Shown piece after piece: positions 8,554-15,289 of a DNA stretch of 64,000 nucleotides. Each line of letters opens with the position of its first letter. Position 1 is the stretch's first letter. A program made the translations under genes and the position numbers. Source of the stretch: Sulfuricurvum sp. IAE1 (GTDB taxonomy: Bacteria; Campylobacterota; Campylobacteria; Campylobacterales; Sulfurimonadaceae); assembly GCF_004347735.1 (NCBI RefSeq), contig NZ_SLTI01000060.1:1-64000 (forward strand), read 5' to 3'. The notes under the pieces were generated by a model that was given only the letters and a program-made list of their open reading frames with translations, made no database searches and had not been told where the DNA came from.

Positions 8554-10016
8554 TCGGCGATCTCCTGTTCCAGTTCGACGAGATTAAGAGGGATATTGCC
8601 GACGCGGCCGACCTGGCATGCGGCGGCGATCGATCCGATATAGGCCCCTTCCATGACGCTTGCCCCGACGGCGATCGCCATCGAGGCCGAAATGAGGAGT
8701 GAATCCCCCGCCCCGGCGACGTCTTTGGGGGAGCGGTTGAGTGCGGGGATCTGGTCGGTGACCCATTTTTTGTTTTTGTCGGCGTGGATCAGAACCCCTT
8801 CGGAACCCAGCGTGATGAAAACATTGGAGATGTCGCTTTGTTTGCGCAATTTTTCGGCCAGGACGATGAGTCCGGATTCAAAATCGTTCAACGCCAGTCG
8901 AGCCTCTTTTTCGGTGGGGGTGACGAGGCGCATATGGCGAAACTTCGAGATGTCCCCGATTTGGGAGGAAGACTGGCTGTCGGCGACCATCATGATCCCT
9001 TTTTTGAGTCCCATGCCGGTGATTTTATCGATGAGGCGCTGCGGCAGGCACCCGTAGCTGAAATCGGAAAAAACGATGAGGTCCGTTTCGTCGATAGCGC
9101 TTTCGATTTCGCGGCAGATTTTATCCTGTAGTTCGATGTCGATATGGTGCTGTTTGAGGTGATTGACCCTCAGGAGCGTTTTATTGTGGGCCCGAAAACG
9201 CTGCTTGAGGGTAGTCGGACGGCTGGTGTCGCCGAAAAGTTTGCATTCGACGCCGTAGTCGCGGAGTTTTTCCTCGACGAAACCGTAATACAGGTCGTCG
9301 CCGAGTACCGAATAAAACCGTACTTTCGCTCCCAGTCCTGCCGCGTGGGAAGCGACAATGGCGGCTCCTCCGATGAATTTATCAGACGAGATCGGCGTGA
9401 CGACGATGGTAGGGTCCTCCTGGCTCATTCCGATCGGATCGCACGTGATGTATTCGTCTACGATGGTATCGCCGATGACGACAACCCGCAGATCCCGGAA
9501 TTTCTGGAGATAGGAACGGATCGTGAGCGGTTTGATCCGGTGGCGTTTCATAAAGCTATCGGGTTTGTCGATCGATGCGGCGTCGAAATTTTCGAACTCG
9601 CTGCGTAACAGCTGCATCGAGGAAAAACCGATATCCCCGGAACTGAAGATCAGCTTTCCGCCGTATTCGGAAAGGACCTCTTTTTCGGGGTTGCTGAGGG
9701 TTTTGTGCTCGCTCCCTTTTACCATGATGTCGGGGCGCAGGGAGCGGATGAAATCGAGTACGTCGCTTTCGATGATCAGGGCGTAATCGACGTACATCGA
9801 GTGCTGTACGGCTTCAAGGCGGATGTCGGCATCGAGGAGCGTATCGCTGGAGTGGCGGTTGTTGATCCCGACGACGAGGAAATTTCCGTTGTCTTTGGCA
9901 AATTTGAGCAGCCGCAGGTGACCCGGGTGGAGAATATTGAAGTTACCGTAGACAAAAGCGATTTTTCGTTTTCCGGCCACTGTTCGGATCGCGTCGATAT
10001 GCTCCTGGGTCTGCAT
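8550..10016 (-). CDS. HldE-like bifunctional protein in reversed domain order (nucleotidyltransferase then PfkB kinase)
   Basis: The protein is 488 residues. Residues about 15-145 are a cytidylyltransferase-like domain with GNFNILHPGHLRLLKF (HxGH motif). Residues about 170-488 are a PfkB/ribokinase-type sugar kinase (VVIGDTIVDEYI, FIGGAAIVASHAAGLGA and the catalytic DVAGAGDSLL). These are the two activities of HldE/RfaE: heptose 7-phosphate 1-kinase and heptose 1-phosphate nucleotidyltransferase. In Escherichia coli HldE the kinase comes first; here the order is reversed. It is coupled to the following nucleotidyltransferase gene and probably phosphorylates and/or activates a heptose or other long-chain sugar of the glycan. 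The exact substrate is inferred only. Confidence 0.85.
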   Translation of the reverse strand: MQTQEHIDAIRTVAGKRKIAFVYGNFNILHPGHLRLLKFAKDNGNFLVVGINNRHSSDTLLDADIRLEAVQHSMYVDYALIIESDVLDFIRSLRPDIMVKGSEHKTLSNPEKEVLSEYGGKLIFSSGDIGFSSMQLLRSEFENFDAASIDKPDSFMKRHRIKPLTIRSYLQKFRDLRVVVIGDTIVDEYITCDPIGMSQEDPTIVVTPISSDKFIGGAAIVASHAAGLGAKVRFYSVLGDDLYYGFVEEKLRDYGVECKLFGDTSRPTTLKQRFRAHNKTLLRVNHLKQHHIDIELQDKICREIESAIDETDLIVFSDFSYGCLPQRLIDKITGMGLKKGIMMVADSQSSSQIGDISKFRHMRLVTPTEKEARLALNDFESGLIVLAEKLRKQSDISNVFITLGSEGVLIHADKNKKWVTDQIPALNRSPKDVAGAGDSLLISASMAIAVGASVMEGAYIGSIAAACQVGRVGNIPLNLVELEQEIAE

Positions 10017-10026
10017 GGGGTCGCCT

Positions 10027-11136
10027 TTAGATGAAGTTGATATGCTGAGGCGGGTTGCCTTGGGGTTTGCGCAGGTCGATCATCCCTTTTTTGTAGGCGT
10101 CGAGGAATTCGTTGGGTTTGTGCTGCAAACACAGCGAACCGCACATTTTCTGCGCATTGAAACGGGGTGATGCGAGATAATTCATCACATCCCAGTAGCG
10201 GTCGCTTTGGACGATATCCTTGAACCGGGTCGTAACGATGTTGCCGATATGGAACTTTTTATACCGTTCGTTGAACAACATTCCGCAAGGGGCGACGAGC
10301 CCGGAACCCGAGATCTGGATCTGGAACGGGGGGCCGTAGCAGCGCTGATAGCTCCGTTTCCCCTCGGAGCTGATTTTGGACCATTTGACCGATACCTGGT
10401 ATTCGTCGTCCGAGTACGACTCGGCTTCGTGCAGAAGGTGGTCGAGTTCGGCATATTTGGAATAATCGACCCCGAGCTGGCCGTCTTCGCTGTCGCTGGT
10501 ATGTTTGATGACGAGATAATCGGGGCGCAGCTCCTTGCCCAGTTTGGCGAGAGGAATCACCTGATCGGCGTCCTGCGGCATCAACACCATCTGCATCCCG
10601 ATCGTGACGTCGAGGTTGTCGCGTTTTTTGATGTCCACCATGTCGCGGATATTCTGGCAGACCTGGTGGAACCACTCCTCTTTGACCCCCATGATCTGCG
10701 CGTAGCGGGCAGGTTCGCCCGCGGAGATGTTGACACGCAGGTAGGTGAGGTGGGGAAGGATCTTTTCCAGGCTTTCGCGCGTCGAATTGTAGCCGTGGGT
10801 CGCGGCGGCCATCGAAATGCCCAGTTCCGATCCGCGGATGATCGTGTGTTCGAAATACGGAGAGATCGAGCTCTCGCCGTCGGATACGAGGCTGATCGCT
10901 TTGACCCCCATTTCGGCGCAGTCTTCCAAAAAAGCGTCGATAACTTCGCGGGTGATGTCGAAGCGGTCATTTTCCTGCAGTCGGGCGTAGCAGAAACTGC
11001 ATCCGTAGTTGCAGGCACGGGTGAGGGCCATATCGATGGTGATCGGGGCGATCCGTTCTCCCCGTTCCCAGGCTTCGATCCGTTCGCGGTGCCAGGCGAG
11101 TTTCGTGGCGTCGAGGATGAGTTTTTCGTCTTTCAT
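10027..11136 (-). CDS. Radical SAM protein with C-terminal SPASM-like Cys region
   Basis: The protein is 369 residues. CNYGCSFC near residue 40 is the radical SAM CxxxCxxC site, and LVSDGESSISPY follows as the GGE-like SAM-binding strand. The C-terminal third has a SPASM-like pattern (CYGPPFQIQISGSGLVAPCG, then CGSLCLQH) that could hold a second Fe-S cluster. It ends NPPQHINFI, nearly the same tail as the radical SAM protein at 14152. SPASM enzymes modify peptides, sugars or anaerobic sulfatases; within a sugar operon, radical dehydrogenation, dehydration or epimerisation of an activated sugar is plausible but not shown. It sits 10 bp before the HldE-like gene. Confidence 0.82.
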   Translation of the reverse strand: MKDEKLILDATKLAWHRERIEAWERGERIAPITIDMALTRACNYGCSFCYARLQENDRFDITREVIDAFLEDCAEMGVKAISLVSDGESSISPYFEHTIIRGSELGISMAAATHGYNSTRESLEKILPHLTYLRVNISAGEPARYAQIMGVKEEWFHQVCQNIRDMVDIKKRDNLDVTIGMQMVLMPQDADQVIPLAKLGKELRPDYLVIKHTSDSEDGQLGVDYSKYAELDHLLHEAESYSDDEYQVSVKWSKISSEGKRSYQRCYGPPFQIQISGSGLVAPCGMLFNERYKKFHIGNIVTTRFKDIVQSDRYWDVMNYLASPRFNAQKMCGSLCLQHKPNEFLDAYKKGMIDLRKPQGNPPQHINFI

Positions 11137-11143
11137 GGGGTTC

Positions 11144-11875
11144 CTATGTCCGTTTTTTATTGCGGTCTTGCATGTTATGGTACATCACTTCGATCGAAAA
11201 CCCGAAAACCGAATACAGATGCAGTTCGAGAGCAAACAGCAATGCCGGAAGCCGATCTGCGGGGACGTTCGGCAAATCGATCTCGATGCGCGAATCGCTG
11301 ATGAAGACCACCTCGGGTTCGGTATCGGCTTGGGCCTGTTGAAGAAAATCGCGGACGGCATCGGTGATCGCGGCGAGTTTGGCTTCGGTATCCTGCGAAC
11401 GCCATTCCGTGTCGGCCGAAGTGAAAAAGGTGCTGACTTCCCCCTCGTATCCTGTTTGGATGCGGTACGCATTCAGTGCGTCGTCGAGCATTTTTTGCAT
11501 GAGAGAGAACGGGGCGCTCATGTTTGCGGTTTGGACGATTCCCGGCACGTTTCGGCGGTACCAGGAATCGCGGAGGCTCTCTTCGAGTTTCAATACCGCA
11601 TGGTTTTGGGCTTCGAGGATCGGAAGCCCCTCCAGGATCCCGCACAGTGCCGAAGCAATTGCGGCGGTCTCTTGGGCAATTGTGTCCTGCGCTTTGAAAA
11701 AAGCCGTGTCGATCCGATGGGAAGAGGGATCGACGCACAGGATGAGGGTGATCCCGAGGGCTGAATGCTCCAATCTCAGGGCGGAAGGCGAACATTGCGT
11801 TTCATGCCGTTGCGGGAGGCCCGTTTGTGCAAGTCGGCGAGCGTAAGGTTCGAGGGAGGATGTGTTTACTGGCAT
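11144..11875 (-). CDS. Uncharacterised protein, possibly a degenerate IscU/NifU-fold protein
   Basis: The protein is 243 residues and is not firmly recognised. Residues about 35-110 (HSALGITLILCVDPSSHRID, FFKAQDTIAQETAAIASAL, then a LEGLPILEAQNHAVLKLEES helix) run in the order of IscU/NifU scaffolds, where a VxVDxxGxIxDAxFKxxGCxxxxA segment is followed by an xxGKxxxEA helix. The metal-binding Cys of the CGxxxA segment is absent, so it would not be a normal Fe-S scaffold. The second half shows no known motif. The ATG at 11875 overlaps the transketolase-like C-subunit gene by 10 bp, so it belongs to the operon. It could be structural or could serve the adjacent radical SAM enzymes; this is speculation. 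Confidence 0.4.
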   Translation of the reverse strand: MPVNTSSLEPYARRLAQTGLPQRHETQCSPSALRLEHSALGITLILCVDPSSHRIDTAFFKAQDTIAQETAAIASALCGILEGLPILEAQNHAVLKLEESLRDSWYRRNVPGIVQTANMSAPFSLMQKMLDDALNAYRIQTGYEGEVSTFFTSADTEWRSQDTEAKLAAITDAVRDFLQQAQADTEPEVVFISDSRIEIDLPNVPADRLPALLFALELHLYSVFGFSIEVMYHNMQDRNKKRT

Positions 11876-12354
11876 CGTAGATAGACCGGCCCTTCGTAGG
11901 ATAATGCTTTGGCTATATCGGCCTCGAGGGTTGTTTTTGAAGGCTCGAGGATCAGCAGGTTTTTGAAAATACGCATCATGGCAAGATCGTCATCGTCCAT
12001 GCAGTGGCTTCTTCCGAGTTTTTCGAAATAGTTGTCGGCTCCGACTCCCACAAGGATGACCCGTGCGGCGTGTTCGTTGAGGTCGTAGCGGATCTGTTCG
12101 TAGGCCCGCATTACGAGAAACGGAATCTGCGAATAGACGATCGGCCGCATCCCCGCCAGGTAGAGTCCCATCGCCATACTCACCGTCGCCTGCTCGCAGA
12201 TCCCGATGTTAAACGCCCGTTCGGGATGGTTGAGCAGGAAGTCATCAAGAACCGCAAACCCCATGTCCCCCGCCAGCAGCACCATGGTCGGGTCGGAATG
12301 AAACGAACGGTAGAGTTCCGCCATCACCTCTTTTTTGGTTGCAATCTCACGCAT
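11866..12354 (-). CDS. Transketolase-like C subunit: pyrimidine-binding domain only
   Basis: The protein is 162 residues when started at the ATG at 12354, which overlaps the N-subunit stop by 8 bp. The open frame continues upstream inside that gene but shows no homology there. It has MREIATKKEVMAEL, LAGDMGFAVLDDF, FNIGICEQATVSMAMGLYLAGM, with the catalytic Glu in ICEQ, and a final SYEGPVYLRC, all from the transketolase Pyr domain. Normal C subunits of split transketolases are about 300 residues because they carry the transketolase C-terminal domain; that domain is missing here. With the N subunit it would form the thiamine-diphosphate site for two-carbon ketol transfer, probably building a longer sugar phosphate. 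Confidence 0.82.
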   Translation of the reverse strand: MREIATKKEVMAELYRSFHSDPTMVLLAGDMGFAVLDDFLLNHPERAFNIGICEQATVSMAMGLYLAGMRPIVYSQIPFLVMRAYEQIRYDLNEHAARVILVGVGADNYFEKLGRSHCMDDDDLAMMRIFKNLLILEPSKTTLEADIAKALSYEGPVYLRCQ

Positions 12355-13159
12355 GGTCGTCCTCCAGAACGTATCCGTCTTCGGTCGGGCAGCGGAAGTG
12401 GTGGGTAATCGAGTTTTCGATGAAACTGATCCCCCTGCCTTTGATCGTGTTGGCGAAGACGACGGAGAACATCCCTTCGCCTTCTGCGCGGAAAAAGGGT
12501 TCGAAGGCCTGTCGGAGTGACGCTTCGTCGTGACCGTCAAGATTGTGGAAATGATCGGTATATGACGAAAGAACCTTCGCCAGACGGGGGTTGTCAAGCC
12601 CGACGTCTTCGACCCTGTCCATCGCCTGAAGACCGTTGGCGTCGACGATGATGAGCAGGTTGTCCAGTTTCATCCGGTATGCCAGGGCAAGCGCTTCGAA
12701 ATTGCTCCCCTCCTGCATCTCGCCGTCTCCGACGATACAGACGACTTTGTTGTTTACCCCTTGCAGTTTGAACGCCTTGGCGATTCCGACGGCAATCGGG
12801 AGACCGTGCCCCAATGACCCCGTCGAGGCTTCGATCATGTATTCGGGATTGCGCGTAAGGCATCCTTTGATGGAGGCCCCGGGTCCGTAGAACCGCTCTA
12901 ACTCGAAATCGGGGAGGAACCCCAGTTCGTTGAGGATGACGTAATAGGCGTACGCTCCGTGCCCTTTGCTGAAGATCAGCCGGTCGCGCGATGGGCTATG
13001 GGGATCGGAAGTGTCGTAGGAGAGAAAATCGCGGAACAATACGCTCAGGATTTCGACGCACGAGAGCGAGGGGGCGAGGTGTCCCGCTTTGGATCGGCAC
13101 GAGAGGGCGATGGTTCGTTTGCGGATGTGGTCAGAGTCGAGATTTTTCATCGTCTTCAT
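12347..13159 (-). CDS. Transketolase-like N subunit (thiamine diphosphate-binding)
   Basis: The protein is 270 residues. It has SKAGHLAPSLSCVEILSVLF, FSKGHGAYAYYVIL, TGSLGHGLPIAVGIAKAF and the ThDP motif GDGEMQEGSNFEA leading to DAN about 25 residues on. This is the PP domain of transketolase. The start at 13159 overlaps the stop of the upstream epimerase by ATGA; an ATG nine bases further in (13150) is an alternative. The pair with the next gene forms a split transketolase of unusually small total size (432 residues). Since it lies within a sugar operon, it is probably dedicated to glycan sugar synthesis rather than the central pentose pathway. Confidence 0.87.
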   Translation of the reverse strand: MKTMKNLDSDHIRKRTIALSCRSKAGHLAPSLSCVEILSVLFRDFLSYDTSDPHSPSRDRLIFSKGHGAYAYYVILNELGFLPDFELERFYGPGASIKGCLTRNPEYMIEASTGSLGHGLPIAVGIAKAFKLQGVNNKVVCIVGDGEMQEGSNFEALALAYRMKLDNLLIIVDANGLQAMDRVEDVGLDNPRLAKVLSSYTDHFHNLDGHDEASLRQAFEPFFRAEGEGMFSVVFANTIKGRGISFIENSITHHFRCPTEDGYVLEDDHA

Positions 13160-14142
13160 CCCAGGTATTTGAACCAGTCTCTGGTCGCTTCTTGGATACT
13201 CTCTTCGTCCCATACGGGGGCTTCCCTCCACAGCTCGATGTTGTCGAGCATGATTTTTACCCCCTCTTCGAACGAAACTTTGGGTTCCCATCCAAGGAGC
13301 CGTTTGATCTTCGAAATGTCGGCATAGGTGCAGTCCGGTTCACCCGGACGTTTGGGGATATGGATTTTCTCGGCTCCCAAGAGTTCGACGAGCCGGTTGA
13401 CCGAATAGGTATGGTCGCTTCCGACGTTGAAAATCTCCTGAGTTATTTCCGACTTCGCCGCCGCGTAGCAGGCCGAGGCGACGTCGGTGACAAAAGTAAA
13501 GTCCCGTGTCTGCTCGCCGTCGCCTACGACCGTGAGTGGTTTGCCGGCGAGTAGTTGGGCGAGGAAAACGCCGAACACCGCCCCGTAGGTTCCGCCCGTG
13601 CGGTGGCGGGGGCCGTAGACGTTGAAAAAACGCATCGACACGACGGGGAGACCGTAGATTTTCCCCCAGTTCATGACGTATTCTTCGCCCAGGTATTTGG
13701 TCAGGGCGTAGGGGTATTGCGGATCGATTCGTGCGGTTTCGGGGGTGGGATAGACGTCGGGGATACCGTAGCACGAAGAGGATGCGGCGTAGACGAGTTT
13801 TTTGATATTCGCTTTGCGGGCCGCTTCGAGGACACGGATCGTTCCGTCGACGTTGGCGCGGTGGTAGGTGAGCGGGTCGTTGATCGAGGGGACGATGTCG
13901 GCGAGCGCAGCAAAGTGGAAGACGTAATCGGCATCGCTGAAAAAGGGATCGAGATCGGTTGCGTAATCGCCGATGTCGGCCTGTACGAAAGCGACATCAG
14001 GATTGCCTTTGTGGTGGGAAAGGTTTTCGAGCCTCCCGTTGGCGAGGTTGTCGATGATAGTGACGCGAAATCCTTCTTGGACGAGGAGGTCACACATATG
14101 CGAGCCGATGAATCCGGCTCCTCCGGTTACGATTGCTTTCAC
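13156..14142 (-). CDS. NAD-dependent sugar epimerase/dehydratase (GalE-like extended SDR)
   Basis: The protein is 328 residues. It has the N-terminal VTGGAGFIGSHMCDLLVQEG nucleotide-binding motif followed by IDNLANGR, the YAASSSCYG segment and the YPYALTK catalytic Tyr-Lys pair, then RFFNVYGPRHR, as in UDP-sugar 4-epimerases and related enzymes. The start is GTG at 14142 with AAAGGC upstream. It would act on an NDP-sugar in the cytoplasm. Which sugar and which carbon are not visible; a 4-epimerase or a 4,6-dehydratase-related reaction are both possible. It is coupled to the transketolase N-subunit gene by a 4-bp overlap. Confidence 0.85.
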   Translation of the reverse strand: MKAIVTGGAGFIGSHMCDLLVQEGFRVTIIDNLANGRLENLSHHKGNPDVAFVQADIGDYATDLDPFFSDADYVFHFAALADIVPSINDPLTYHRANVDGTIRVLEAARKANIKKLVYAASSSCYGIPDVYPTPETARIDPQYPYALTKYLGEEYVMNWGKIYGLPVVSMRFFNVYGPRHRTGGTYGAVFGVFLAQLLAGKPLTVVGDGEQTRDFTFVTDVASACYAAAKSEITQEIFNVGSDHTYSVNRLVELLGAEKIHIPKRPGEPDCTYADISKIKRLLGWEPKVSFEEGVKIMLDNIELWREAPVWDEESIQEATRDWFKYLG

Positions 14143-14151
14143 GCTGAGCCT

Positions 14152-15243
14152 TTAAATAAAATTGTCGTGGGCCTGCGGGTTTTTCAGCCGCCACAGGTAC
14201 CGGTTGATTTCGTCCATCCGGCAGTTGACGCGGCATCCGTTGATGTCGAGCCCGTTTTGGACGTACTCGTAGCTCAGACGCCGTTTTTCCCCTTCCCAGA
14301 TATCCTGGAAGCCCGTTTCGTTGATGTTTCCGTAGCAAAACTCTTCTTTCCCAAGGTAGGCGCTGCACCCGTAAACGTCTCCGTTGGAAGCGATATAGCC
14401 CCAGAAAAACGGAGTGGAGAGACATTTTTTATAGGCGTGCTGCTTTTCGGTGTATTTGCGCATCGTATTGGCGCGGAAGACGACGTTGAAACGATCGGTA
14501 TTGCACTCGGCGAGTTCGGCTTCAAGGTCCATGAACTCGTCGTAATTGATCTGTTCGTAAAGGTGCGTTTCGCTGAAGAGGTGTTGCGAATAGGGTTTGA
14601 TGACGAGATAGTCCAGCCCGATTTCGGCGCAAAGGCGTGCGAGTGCGACGGCACTGTCGCGGTTTTCGGGCAAAAGGAGCATTTGGGCGCCGAGGGTGCA
14701 GGTATACCCTTTCTCGCGTTTGAGCTTGACCGCATAGCGGAGGTTCTCCACAACCCGGTGAAAATCGTCTTCTTTGGTCTGGTGGATCTGGGCATAGCGT
14801 TCCGGCGTCCCGGCATTGAAGCTCACTTTGATCCACGAACAGTGGCGGACGAACGTTTCGATACTTTTGGTGTTGCAGGGGACGAAATTGGTCGTGATCG
14901 AGGTGTCGATCCCGATACGGCTGCAGTGTTCGACGATGGATGCGAGCGGATTGAACAGCAGCGGCTCCCCTTCTCCGGCGAACATGACGCTGCGTACCCC
15001 TCCTGAAGCCATTTCATCCAGGGCGTTCCTGAGGGCTTGCTCTTCCTGAGCGATTTTTTCGTAACCCATGTAGTCCAGTGCGCAAAAAGTACAGCGGTGG
15101 TTGCACCCCCCGTAGGGGGAGATTTCGACGTAGAGGGGGTAGACTTTTTTGAGTTTTTCCCAGTCGTTCCCGGCCTCGCTCCACTGCGCGACCCTTTCGG
15201 GGTGAAAAATCAGTTTATGGCTGTCGATCGCATATTTGTCCAT
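14152..15243 (-). CDS. Radical SAM protein with SPASM-like C-terminus
   Basis: The protein is 363 residues. CNHRCTFC near residue 50 binds the SAM cluster, and VMFAGEGEPLLFNPL is the GGE-type SAM-binding motif. The C-terminal part contains WGYIASNGDVYGCSAYLG and a later CRVNC, a SPASM-like arrangement. The tail NPQAHDNFI closely matches the tail of the protein at 10027, and both begin with a KLxxHxERxxxW segment, so they are paralogues with a shared architecture. The ATG has GAAAGAGAG upstream. Within the operon it probably performs one radical step on a glycan precursor; the substrate is unknown. Confidence 0.82.
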   Translation of the reverse strand: MDKYAIDSHKLIFHPERVAQWSEAGNDWEKLKKVYPLYVEISPYGGCNHRCTFCALDYMGYEKIAQEEQALRNALDEMASGGVRSVMFAGEGEPLLFNPLASIVEHCSRIGIDTSITTNFVPCNTKSIETFVRHCSWIKVSFNAGTPERYAQIHQTKEDDFHRVVENLRYAVKLKREKGYTCTLGAQMLLLPENRDSAVALARLCAEIGLDYLVIKPYSQHLFSETHLYEQINYDEFMDLEAELAECNTDRFNVVFRANTMRKYTEKQHAYKKCLSTPFFWGYIASNGDVYGCSAYLGKEEFCYGNINETGFQDIWEGEKRRLSYEYVQNGLDINGCRVNCRMDEINRYLWRLKNPQAHDNFI

Positions 15244-15289
15244 GGGCTCTCTTTCGGGGCGATTGGCGTATTAAAGCAAAAAGCGTTCT

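Noticed and set aside
11866-13159. The two transketolase genes as one gene split by a frameshift
   Set aside because: Each has complete domain boundaries and its own ATG, and they overlap by 8 bp like the other genes in the operon. Split transketolases are a known form. The small C subunit is still noted as a finding.
10207-15006. Long plus-strand open frames (364 and 483 codons) opposite the radical SAM and epimerase genes
   Set aside because: The conserved minus-strand genes explain this DNA fully; the antisense translations show no family motifs and have atypical composition.
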